From: Panax quinquefolius
Lineage: Eukaryota; Streptophyta; Magnoliopsida; Apiales; Araliaceae
Direction of reading: 5' to 3'
DNA length: 64,000 nucleotides
Assembly (NCBI GenBank): GCA_020205615.1
Contig: CM035170.1
Coordinates: 35,154,123 to 35,218,122, forward strand
The notes beneath the pieces were generated by a model. It was given only the letters and a program-made list of their open reading frames with translations, was not told where the DNA came from and did not search any database. Every line of letters starts with the position of its first letter. Within the stretch, counting starts at the first letter, position 1. The position numbers and the translations under genes are program-made. Positions 22,780-33,032 of the stretch are shown in pieces.

Positions 22780-23487
22780 TAGTGGCCCATATTGATGAGG
22801 ATGATGAGGAGGAGGAGATGTAGCCATTTCCTGAGGAGTCTGATCTGGAAGAGGAGCCTATGGAGGAGGAGTCTGAGCCTATGGAGGACTCCGACGAGGC
22901 TACTTTTGAGGATCGGATGTTTGGAGAATATGAGGAACAAATTTTGGAGTTGGGATGTAGAGTGGAGGAATTAGAGACTGAGGCTAGGGAAAGAGTCCGA
23001 GTTCCAGAAACTGAGGGACGAGGACCATCAGAGGCAATTAGTGATATAGGAGATGGAGGTGGAAATTGATCATCGAAAGGAGGCAGGGATCCAGATGGGA
23101 ACTTTGTTTCACCGATCGGTGACTAGGAATGTAGAGTTGGCATGAAAGCTAGAAGAGTCTGAGCAAAGGGTGCTTAGTGAGAAGGCTTAGAGGGAAGCAC
23201 TTCGTACTCAGCTAGAGATGGAGGTGATGGATAAGATCCACTTTGAGGAGAAGTGGGAAGGTGCAAATGATCGGGCTAATGATCTAGAGGATAAAGTGAG
23301 GTGTAAAAGAGGGAAGATGAACAAGTTGGGCTATGCTCTATGCACAACCATGGAGAGGTTGATTGATAGGGTAAATCACTACCCGGCTGAGCAAGGACAG
23401 ACCCGACATACCATAAGCCGAGACATGGTGGTGCACATTACTCAGAAGGAATACCAGAGCACCGTAGAGCGTGGGATGTTAGATTGA
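22780..23487 (+). pseudogene. Extra ORF upstream of gag in C (unknown)
   Basis: A broken reading frame of roughly 235 codons between primer site and gag, in the sense direction. The first part (to 23069) is very acidic (EDDEEEEM, then EEEPMEEESEPMED), followed by heptad-like, coiled-coil-prone sequence (YEEQILELGCRVEELE). It carries one TAG at 22821-22823. A frame change near 23050 leads into the second part, which carries TGA at about 23143 and TAG at about 23188. The last 89 codons (23218-23487) are open and basic-to-mixed (ANDLEDKVRCKRGK, then TMERLIDRVNHYPAE). I do not recognise the family. It could be an ORF carried by this lineage or a captured host gene piece. A 340-bp non-coding gap follows before gag. 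Confidence 0.5.
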
Positions 23488-23828
23488 GTCTAGAGAAAGA
23501 AGTTTAGTAGTTGTAGTGTTTTATTTATGTGTTGTTTAATCTGTTGTTGAAATCTCAGTCTTTTGTGTAAGATGTGAGATAGTTGTAAACCCCAAACTTT
23601 TGAAAATTGTTAGAGGGGTAGTAAGCTAGTGTTGTCCGCATTTTTTTGTGAAAATAGGGGATATGTGTTATCATTTATAACAGTATGCTAGATAGAATCA
23701 TGTAATTGTAATTATTTGGCATATGAATATAAATGAGCTTAATACAGAAACGTGTTATAAAGTTATTCTTATTAATATTAAGAGAAATACTTAAGTGATA
23801 AAGATGAATAATAATAAAATGAAAATTT

Positions 23829-24930
23829 GTGATGCAGATTATGGCACCAAGGTGTAGAATAAATGTACCGGAAGAGTCGGTTAATGATGAGAGAGGACCA
23901 GTAGATCCGATGCAGAGGTTTGTAGATTTGTTAGGAGAGGCTCTTAGGGGAAGGAATGAACCAGTACCACCCGTTCCCCAAGCAATTCCCGTCACAAACT
24001 TTAAAGATTTTAAGAGTGTAGGACCGCCGGAATTTTTAGGAATGACTGACCCGATAGTTACACAAACATGGATCAAGGAGATCGAAAAAGTTTTCACTAT
24101 AGCTCGCATGGGCGAAGATCAGAAGATAGTGTTTGCTACATATATGATGAGAGGCGAAGCAAACTATTGGTGGGAGGCTAATCAGCAGAGGGCTAGCGAA
24201 GGAACAATAACATGGGATAGGTTTAAGACGCTGTTCTTCGAGAAATATTTCCCAAAGAATATGATGGAAGTGAAGTTCCTAGAGTTAAAACAAGTGGATA
24301 TGACGGTGGTGCAATGCGCAGCTACGTTTAACGAACTAGCGCAATTTGCGGAACACCAAGTTGGGGATGAGGAAAGGAAGGCGAGACGCTTCGAGCAAGG
24401 GCTGAAGTCGTGGCTGTATAATACGGTATTAGTTCTCTAGATTGATTCCTTTATGAAATTGTTGAAGAAGGCAATCATTACGGAAGGTGGCAGTGAGGCC
24501 TTAAGTCTATATCATAAGGAGAAGAAAAACAAGAACACTGGTGGTGAGCATCGTGGAGGAAGTAGCAGCGGATGAAGTAACTCCGGAAAGAGAAAATGGG
24601 AAAACAACAACAACAATATAAACAATAATCAAGGTGGGAGTCACCTGGGAAACTTTAAGAAAAGGACTGAAGATTGTAACAAGTGTGGGATTAGTCATCA
24701 GGGAGTGCTGGAAAGGAAAGAACATGTGTTATAATTGCGGCCAAGAGGGAAATATATCGTCAAATTGCCCAAAACCAAAGAAGATCAGGGGATGCTTTTC
24801 TTGTGGATCAACAGAGCACCAGATAAAGGATTGCCCAAAGAAAGAAAGTGGTGGAACTGGCAGAGGCCAGGGAGGAGGAAGCAAGTTAATGATTGGTGGA
24901 TCCACGCAACCCTACCGATCGACCGCCTGA
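23829..24930 (+). pseudogene. C gag (capsid-like domain and zinc knuckles)
   Basis: Gag polyprotein, which would package element RNA. The start is probably ATG 23841 (MAPRCRINVPEES), 12 bp inside the open frame. The retrotransposon-gag core runs ~24030-24420 (TWIKEIEKVF, MMRGEANYWWEA, FFEKYFPK). TAG at 24438-24440 and TGA at 24573-24575 interrupt it, and a frameshift follows near 24650. Two CCHC knuckles follow. The first (CYNCGQEGN..., ~24727) has Asn in place of the zinc-binding His. The second (CFSCGSTEHQIKDC, ~24800) is intact. Confidence 0.85.
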
Positions 24931-24939
24931 ACCTTTAAC

Positions 24940-26454
24940 ATGACCATCCAGGACGCAGTAGCTTCAAAGGATGTGGTGTCAGGTATAATCCCAATCAATA
25001 ATATAAATGCTTATGTATTATTTGATTCGGGTGCCATCTGTTCTTTTATATCTGAAGAATTTACTAGTAAACTTAGTACACCCCGAGAACGTTTAGAAGA
25101 TTCTTTTAACGTGGAAGTTGCGAATAAGGAAATAATCCTCGTAGAATACGTTTATCAAAATTGTCACGCAAACATTAGAAATCGTGAACTGAGCGTAGAC
25201 TTGATTCCTATTAGACTGAGAGAATTTGACGTAATACTAGGAATGGATTGGTTATATAATCATACGGCGGTAATTGACTGTCATAACAAATGTGTGAACC
25301 TTCAGACTTTTAGTAAGTCTAAGGCAGTGTTTTATAGTAGCTCATCGCTTAAGCAATTGTGTTGCGTTACGATGATGCATGCCAAAAAATTATTAAGAAA
25401 AGGATGTGCAGGTTATTTAGCTTACAACGTAAATACTAGAAAGAAGGGAGTAGAAATTAAGAATATATATGTAGTGAATGAATTTCAAGATGTGTTTTCA
25501 GATGATCTGCCTAGTCTTCCGACAGAAAGAGAAATCGAATTCGTACTAGACTTAGCACCGGGAACAACACCGATTTCGAAAGCTCCATATCGTATGGCGC
25601 CAGTAGAAATGAAGGAGTTGATGGTACAACTTCAAGAGTTATTTGATAAGGGTTACATTCGACCGAGTTTGTCTCCTTGGGGAGCACCAGTGTTATTCAT
25701 GAAGAAAAAGGATGGATCGATGAGGCTTTGTATCGATTATCGAGAATTGAACAGAGTAACGATCAAGAACATATATCCGCTACCGAGGATAAACGACTTG
25801 TTTGATCAACTGAAGGGAGCAAAATGTTTCTCGAAAATCAACCTACAAACAGGATATCACCAACTAAAAGTGCGGGATGAGGACATACCAAAGACTGCGT
25901 TTCGAACCCGTTATAGACATTACGAGTTTTTGGTAATGTCATTTGGTTTGACTAATGCTCCGGCATCATTCATGGATTTGATGAACCGAGTCTTCAAGCC
26001 ATTCTTAGATAAATTTGTAGTAGTTTTCATCGACAACATTTTGATCTACTCGAAGACAGACGAAGAACGCGCCGAACATCTGAAGATTGTTTTGGAGGCG
26101 CTACAGAAGGAGAAGATGTATGTGAAATTTTCAAAGTGTGAATTTTGGATAAAGAAGGTTCAATTCTTAGGCCACGTGGTGGATAAGAATGGAATCTCAG
26201 TAGACCCCGCAAAGGTCGAAGCAATAAGTAATTGGGAACAACCGAGAACACCAATGGATGTGAGAATGTTCTTAGGGTTAGCTGGGTACTATCGAAGATT
26301 CATCCAAGATTTTTCTAAGATAGCGACCCTGTTGACTAACCTGACGAGGAAGACGATGAAATTTGTATGGACTGACAAATGCGAAGAGAGCTTTCAAGAG
26401 TTGAAGAAGAGATTGAGCGAAGCGCCTGTGTTATCACTACCAGATGATGCATGA
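24940..26454 (+). pseudogene. C pol: protease, reverse transcriptase, RNase H start
   Basis: The longest open frame in the window (504 codons). The retropepsin-type protease has an intact D-S-G at 25024-25032 ([12 protein letters not shown]). The linker is near 25490, and RT follows from ~25600. Its motifs are visible: [29 protein letters not shown], and [11 protein letters not shown]. The catalytic box at 26026-26037 reads F-I-D-N in place of F-I-D-D, so a metal-binding aspartate is lost and the enzyme should be inactive. The thumb/connection follows ([26 protein letters not shown]). The frame ends at TGA 26452-26454, one transition from an arginine codon, and homology continues into RNase H. 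Confidence 0.9.
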
Positions 26455-26959
26455 AATTTTGTGGTGTATAGTGACGCATCGCACATGAGACTTGGTTGTG
26501 TGTTCGTGCAACACGAGAAAGTCATTTCGTATGCATCGCGATAACTAAAGGATTATGAAAAACGATACCTTTCACGACTTAGAGTTAGCGGCAGTAGTTT
26601 TTGCGTTAAAGATATGGAGGCATTATTTGTACGAAGAGAAATGTGAGATATACACGGAACACAAAAGTCTGAAATATATCTTCACATAGAAAGAGTTGAA
26701 TATGCATCGTAGAAGGTGGTTGGAATTAATCAAAGATTATGACTGCGATATTCTTTATCACCCGGGTAAGGCAAACATGGTTGCCGACGCTCTGAGCAAA
26801 AAGGGAAGAGAGAAATTATTTCAATTGTCGACTCAGGAAGAGTTAATAAGAGAAATGGAGAAATTGGAAATAGAGGTAAAGGGACCCGAGAGGTCTGGAG
26901 AGAAGTTATTTGTAATGGAAGCTTGTCCGACATTGTTGGATAGAGTAAAAAAAGCATAA
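26455..26959 (+). pseudogene. C RNase H and linker (broken)
   Basis: Continues C pol. RNase H begins with VVYSDASHMRLGCV. TAA at 26542-26544 and a one-base frameshift near 26575 follow, then [26 protein letters not shown] (Glu in place of the usual catalytic Asp) precedes TAG at 26687-26689, and DILYHPGKANMVADALSKK closes the domain at ~26750-26805. The linker frame ends at TAA 26957-26959. Each stop is explained by one C-to-T change in a Gln codon. Confidence 0.8.
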
Positions 26960-26986
26960 GAGAAAGATGAAGAATGTGAGAAGATC

Positions 26987-28360
26987 ATGAAAAGGATTAT
27001 AGAAAATGAGAAAGAGAAATTTCGAATAGATAAAGACGGTATCTTAAGATTCAAAGGGAGAGTGTGGGTACCAGCGGTAACCGAGTTAAGAGAAGAGATT
27101 TTGCACAAGGCACACAACACGATGTATTTCGTTCATCCGGGAGGCACTAAGATGTACCGAGACTTGAAGCAACATTTTTGGTGGCCCAATTTGAAACGGG
27201 AAGTCGTAGAGTGCGTTAGTAGATGTTTGACTTGCCAACGCATAAAAGCAGAGCATCAGTGGCCTAGTGGTTTACTACAACCATTGAAAATACCAGAGTG
27301 GAAATGGGAGCACATTACGATGGATTTCGTGGTAGGACTTCCAGTTACGTAGAAAGGTTATGATGCCATTTGGGTTATCGTGGATCGACTTACGAAAATC
27401 GCACATTTTCTACCGATCAAGATCCGCTATAGTTTGAACTAGTTAGCGAGTCTGTACGTAAAGGAGATTATTTCACGACATGGAGTGCCGGTGTCAATTG
27501 TCTCTGATCGAGATCCGCACTTCACATCAAAATTTTGGAAAAGCTTGCAAGAGAGGATGGGAACACAGTTGAGGTTGAGTACCGCTTATCACCCCCAGAC
27601 AAACGGATAAAGTGAGCGAACAATACAAATGTTGAAGGACTTGGTTAGGACTTGCGTGATGGACTTAAAGGAAAATTGGGACGACCACCTACCCTTAGTC
27701 GAATTTGTGTATAATAATAGTTACCATACAAGTATCGGCATGCCACGGTACGAAGCTCTTTACGGAAGAAAGTGCAGAACGCCATTATATTGGGACGAAG
27801 TTGGAGAGCGACGAATACTCGGACCAGAGTTAGTAAAACAAACCACAGACATGGTGACAATGATAAGAGCCAGACTTGTAGCAGCTCAAGATCGCCAGAA
27901 GAAATATGCAGATTTGCATCGGCAGGACCGAGACTATAAAGTCGGCAGTTTTGTTTTCTTGAAGGTATCTCCATGGAAGGGAAAGATTCGTTTCGACAAG
28001 AAAGGAAAGTTGAGTCCAAGATTCATAGGACCGTTCGAGATACTTAAGCGACTGGGCAAAGTGGCATACAAAGTTGCATTACCACCCGAGCTGGAGCATA
28101 TTCACAACATGTTCCACATTTCCGTGTTGCGACCGTACAAGGACGACTATAAGCACGTGATTTCTTACGAGCCCATTCAAGTGGAGAAGAACTTGGCATA
28201 TGAAGAAACTCTTGTCCAAATACTAGATAGGAAAGAGCAAACCTTGAGAAATAAAGTTATTTTCTGTGTAAAAGTATTTTGGCGTAACCACGATGTCGAG
28301 GAGGCAATTTGGGAGTTAGAAGATAAGATGATGAGGGATTATCTCCATCTATTTATGTAA
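26987..28360 (+). pseudogene. C integrase and chromodomain-like tail
   Basis: The integrase zinc-binding region has HPGGTKMYRDL and CLTCQRIKAEH (~27130-27255). The catalytic core runs WEHITMDF (first Asp), VSDRDPHF (second Asp) and HLPLVEFVYNNSY (Glu). The frame is cut by TAG 27350-27352, TAG 27440-27442 and TAA 27608-27610. From 27629 it is open for 243 codons: the core end, a GPY/F-type region (FIGPFEILKRLGKVAY) and a chromodomain-like tail (VFWRNHDVEEAIWELED). In an active element this protein inserts cDNA and targets chromatin. Homology to A1/A4 tails places C in the same broad chromovirus group. Confidence 0.88.
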
Positions 28361-28390
28361 CCTTGGAGCAATTCCGGGATTAAAATTTTA

Positions 28391-28404
28391 TAAGGGGGGT
28401 AGGA
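28391..28404 (+). other. C polypurine tract
   Basis: TAAGGGGGGTAGGA lies directly before the 3' LTR start TGTAATACCC at 28405. It is the plus-strand primer site. Confidence 0.8.
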
Positions 28405-30462
28405 TGTAATACCCGAGAATTTCCATATATTAATAAATAGATATATTAATGGAAATGAGTATTTATTTGAATAGAAATAATTTCGTGTTATGAGATGAGT
28501 TAACTCAGTTATATTAAAGTGAATAATTGTAACAAGTGAGGAAATGTGGAGTTGTAATAGACTCGTTGAAATGCCTTGTGTGGCACTGTGATGAGAAATA
28601 ATTGTGATTATATTAATTAACGAAAGAATTATTAAGCGAACAATTAATCTATATTAATTGTTAATTGTTATTAAAGAATATTGATTAAATATTAATGGTG
28701 ATTAATAGTATATGACTATTATTAGTGTAAGAGATATAATAGCAACGAGCAACGTGTTTATAAATATAACAAAGATTCTTATTTATTTAATCAATTGTTA
28801 TAAAGATTAATAATGTCATTGATTAATAGGGTATGGATTAATTATTATTATTATTAATAATTAATTGGTAAGATAAATAATTTATTATTTGCTATGTGCA
28901 AGCATGTGATAATTAAATGTATATGTATAGTAGTTACCTATATGTATAATATAAAGTTTAAAGTGCAATGTGGCTATATTATATATATAAACCATATAAG
29001 AAGATTTATATTTATTGAGACCATATGTTATGAATACATCATGAAATGCTTATGGGACAATATGTGTATGGGTATACATTAAAAGACCATGATTTATTAA
29101 AAACTATTATTTTAATAAAGAAGACAATGTAATGTGATAACATCCTAATAGAGTATATCGGTGTGATAAAATGTACATGGGTTATATGATGAGGATACAT
29201 AAATAATCCCTAACTTTACATTGTGTAGTAGCATTAACACATTAAAAATCACATCTTTGGAATTCAAGTAACCAAAGTAAGCATTATATAACTAAGTGCT
29301 GAGAATTAAACTCGCGTCCCATTTTGGAGTCTCAAACAGTGATGCACAATAGCCTACTCCTTCCTTGCATGAATTGAGCTGCTACAAATCCAGGGTGATG
29401 ATGGCTATTAATTGGCAGTTGGTCAACTCTCTTCTACCCATTGTTCTCTTCCATTCTCCACTAGATTAAACCTTGGTGCAAAGCTAGAAACTGGGTAACC
29501 AATTCTCTATAAATGGCAGCCAAACTCTTCATTTCTCAATTACATGAAATTGTCTGATTAGTGCAGTAGAGAGTGTGAGTAGTTGAGCATTGAAAGAGTT
29601 TAATAAGAGAAGTAGGGAGTTCAAAAATTAAGCATCAAGAGGTATAATTTTTGTTTATGTTCTTAATTTTAAAGTTTTGTCAAATTCTAGTAATTGTTGA
29701 ATTCTCTGTTAATTAGTATGGATTAACATGCCATTGTGTTATCTGAGCTTGTATACATGTTTAGGAGCAGTGTAGATGATTTGGATACAGGTTTAACAAT
29801 GGTTATGTTGAGGCTCTACAAATCCAGAGCCATTATTTTTCATTTTGCTCGAAGTGGCGCGGCCGCTCCACTTCTATAGTTTATGATCGCGCGGCCGTGC
29901 TAACTGCTAGTCATGTGCATTACTTTTGTGGACATTTATCATCCTGAGCATGCTATGTCAGTAAGAATATGCATATAAATAATCTTAACGCGTGGACTAA
30001 GGTTGTTATGTATATAGTAAGTCATATTAGTTGATTTTAGTATAAACGTTCAAAGAAAACTTTAAGATTTGGAAAACTAGAAATTGTGAACTTATGGTTG
30101 GGTCTGATCTTTAAAGCATGTTAGTATGATTTTGAAATGCATGTCAGACATACTAACTTACGTATATGGATTTCGTAATGATGCATGATCACGTTGGACT
30201 TATTAGTGAGCTTTACTAATGAAAATATGAACTTTGAACGTGAATATTAACATGCTACTTTGAGAGTTAGAATTTGATATTTGTGAACATGTTTGATGTT
30301 ACTCTTAGACTCACTTATGTATCATAAATATATATATATACCAATGCTTAGGTATCGTAATTCAAGTGAAGCATAAACGAAGCATATTTTCAAACCAAAA
30401 CGATGCTAATTACACATATGTGATATAAATACTCACAAGCATGTCTAAATATGAGTAATATG
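28405..30462 (+). mobile_element. C 3' LTR, first part
   Basis: Colinear with 9846-11585. It holds the TATA box CTATAAAT at 29507-29514 and a GC-rich double palindrome at 29850-29905 (GCGCGGCCGC, then GCGCGGCCG). It ends where solo LTR A3 was inserted; bases 30458-30462 (ATATG) are the left copy of the A3 target duplication. The 270 bp from 30188 to the insertion include ~140 bp absent from the 5' LTR. Confidence 0.85.
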
Positions 30463-30874
30463 TGTGAGACCCCGAATTTTATGAAATAAAAATATTCAAT
30501 TTTTCTATTTTGGTAAATAGTTAAATTGATAAAAGTTTAAAGTTAAGGGTAATATGTGAATTTTTTTTTGCAAAGTAAACAAGTTGATATAAAATATTCG
30601 ATTAGTCGGGGAATATTCTTTTTGTCAAGGAATATTCGTACGATGGTACAATCATTGGTGGACCCCACAACAGAATTATTGTCGGATTGAGAAAATGACA
30701 AAAATACTTTATGAAAATAACGGCGGAAGTTTTACCATTAACTGTTGAAACACCCGGTGTTAAAAGTACAGTAATACGCCTGGTTGCATAGTAGTACACG
30801 GTATTGATTATTGATGCTTATGTGAGAAGTCACTCAGTATTGTTCAATCGGGTATTCGGGACACTTTTTATGTC

Positions 30875-30986
30875 GGAGTACTATTCACAAGTTACTATTC
30901 ACGAGTTACTATTCACGAGTTACTATTCATGAGTTACTATTCACGAGTTACTATTCATGAGTTACTATTCACGGAGTACTATTCAC
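30875..30986 (+). repeat. 14-bp tandem repeat, 8 units
   Basis: Exactly 112 bp made of eight units of GAGTTACTATTCAC with slight variation (first and last GGAGTACTATTCAC). It lies in U3 of A3, ~290 bp upstream of the TATA box. A1 holds a decayed form. Confidence 0.95.
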
Positions 30987-31061
30987 ACATAAAATATATT
31001 TCTTTTTGGTCCAAATTATTTTTGGGTACAATATTAGTTCATGAGGAGATGTGCTAATTTT

Positions 31062-31251
31062 TCAGACCGTTGGTTGAAGATATAATAGTAAATCAATATG
31101 GACCGCTGGTGGATAGTTATAATAGTAAATCAATATGGATCGTTGGTTTAAAGTTTTAATAGTAAATCAGTATGGACCGTTACTTTAAGTTTTAATAGTA
31201 AACCAATATGGACCGTCCGTTTAAAAATAAATCAATCTGGACCGTTCATGA
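31062..31251 (+). repeat. ~37-bp tandem repeat, ~5 units
   Basis: Five units built on AGTAAATCAATATGGACCGTTGGTTTAAAGTTTTAAT-like sequence, periods 36-37 bp (key words AAATCAATATGGACCGT, TTTTAATAGTAAA). They end 25 bp upstream of the A3 TATA box. They were not seen in the A1, A2 or A4 LTRs. Confidence 0.85.
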
Positions 31252-31275
31252 ATTAGTTACTATGCAGTCCATTCT

Positions 31276-31286
31276 TATATAAATAG
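31276..31286 (+). promoter_or_regulatory. TATA box of A3 LTR
   Basis: TATATAAATAG followed by AAGCTCATTCCTTC, the same context as in the A2 LTRs (45528 and 51285). Probable promoter. Confidence 0.65.
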
Positions 31287-31509
31287 AAGCTCATTCCTTC
31301 ATTATTTCCTACGAATTCACTGAAACTCTAGAGAGAGAAATTATAGAGAAACTATAGAAAAGTATTCTCTTTACTTCCCTACTCTTATATTCGGTTTCTT
31401 TTTATGGTAAGGGTATTATTTCTTTTGTATTCATGAAGAGAACTTCTATTATTCCATTATTTATTATTACATTTGGAATAACTTTTGTATCTGTGAGCTA
31501 CCTACCCTA

Positions 31510-31790
31510 TACTTGGTGAAATTCTTCTTTATTTCATTCTTAATTTGTTGGAATATCCTATCTGTATGCGTTTTACTGTGGGACACAGTTCTAGTCTTTA
31601 TTATTACATTGGAATATCACACATGCATGCGTTTTATCTTTGGACTGGTTCGATCTTTATGTGCGTTCTGTTGGACACAGTTTCGTTATTTATTATTTTG
31701 TTGGAATAACCTGCTTGTGCGGTCTATCGCATGCATGGTGATTTCTTTTGTTATTACATTCTTTATTACACTCAATTGGTAAAAACTTTA
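31510..31790 (+). repeat. ~57-bp leader repeats in A3
   Basis: Diverged units, each with TTTATTATT, a TTGGAATA word and a CATGCG/TGCGTT word, downstream of the TATA box. The array is longer in A2 (45700-46110 and 51470-51830). Because 57 is a multiple of three, the array yields a repetitive open frame (89 codons here), which I regard as non-coding. Confidence 0.7.
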
Positions 31791-32002
31791 ACATATATAC
31801 TCCATGAAATTAGTGAAATATCATTGATATTTGCGCTTCATCCTTTATCTTTTCATGGAAATATTTTCTGAGCACTCTTGAATTTTACTCCATAAAGTAG
31901 TATCATGTTGACAATTTGGACATTATTGAATTCAGGATAAATTAACTTATAAATCTTTAAAACTTATTCTTGAACTTGTTTTATTGAATTATTATATCAT
32001 TG

Positions 32003-33032
32003 TCATGATGAGTTATGTTGGTTATTATGTGAAAACATGAAAGTTCTTAGAAAACACAAAGGGTTGAAAATCAAATTTTGGTAAAAATGGAGTATGAAAT
32101 TCAATTGACCATATCTCCTATTATATTTTGAATTTTTGAGTGTGGTCAAGTTCCAGAGTTAGATCTATGAGTTTTCTAACTTATCCAAGTGGAACCACTA
32201 GAAAAGGTGTTGTAGATTTTCGTATGGACTGATTTTAGTAAAGGAGTCAAAAACAAAAAAATGCCAAAAAGCTACTGCCAGAAAATTTAAAAGGGAATTT
32301 TTGGGACATGAAAATATATGGTATAAAGTACCTACTGTCCAAAAATGAGCTCATTCCGACTTAAAATGAGCAAGTTATGACTATTTCAATATTTAGGTTT
32401 TTTCGACGAAAAATGCTATAACCAAAGTTCTATAACTCCGATGACCATGAAATTTAAACTGGAAGCTCACGTTAACATGTGTAAGATCCTGCCAAGATTT
32501 GAGAATTTCTAGAGTTAGCCTTGAGGTAGCTAATTTCTTAAGGAATTAATTAGAAATTAATTTTTGAAAAATAGTAAATGAATTTTAAAAATTTTGAGAA
32601 AAATATATGTTTAGTATGGGACTATATTCTGCTTAATCCCAGAAAAGAATAATTTTTGGGACTAATTTGGTATTTTTCATAAAAATAATTTAATTCTGAA
32701 CATGAATTAAATATGTTATGTGAAAAATTTGAAAAATTGGTAAATAGGATTTTATGGCTTGAAAATCCTATATAAGGTATATCTGATTTTGATGAGTAAT
32801 TTGATTATTGGTGATGAAATCTTATGATTATGGCATTTTGAATGATCAAATACATTATTTAGAAAAGTGTAAACAATTAAATTAAATTGTTTATAAGTTT
32901 AAGGAGTGATTAAAATATTGTTATAATATTAACAATTTTAGATTATGATTTTATTAAGTGATTGATAATGTTTAGATAAATTTAAAGTCTTTAATATTTA
33001 TCCTTGATTTAGTTTGACTAATGCTTATAATA
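32003..33032. mobile_element. ~1.03-kb insertion within solo LTR A3
   Basis: In A1 and A2 the LTR reads from a TATCATTG-CATCATCCTCAT block straight on. In A3 that block is split at ~32003 and resumes at ~33032 (ATTGTCATCATCCTC), with ~1.03 kb between. The insert has no coding frame. It includes a CTATAACTCCGATGA stretch (~32428) resembling the CATAACTTTCTCATACG / CGAACTCCGATTGAG region of the D LTR (13189-13217), so it may be a piece of another LTR. No clear terminal repeats were found. Confidence 0.5.

Noticed and set aside
23675..24109. 144-codon minus-strand frame over C gag
   Set aside because: It lies antisense to the recognisable gag frame and has no motif. It is an antisense shadow.
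27645..28019. 124-codon minus-strand frame over C integrase
   Set aside because: Antisense shadow of the integrase core. The sense strand has clear domain motifs.
30875..30986. CRISPR-like regular repeats
   Set aside because: The 14-bp units are head-to-tail without spacers, inside a plant LTR. It is a simple tandem array.
31513..31782. 89-codon hydrophobic frame, possible membrane peptide
   Set aside because: It is produced by ~57-bp tandem repeats in the A LTR leader; there is no independent evidence of coding.
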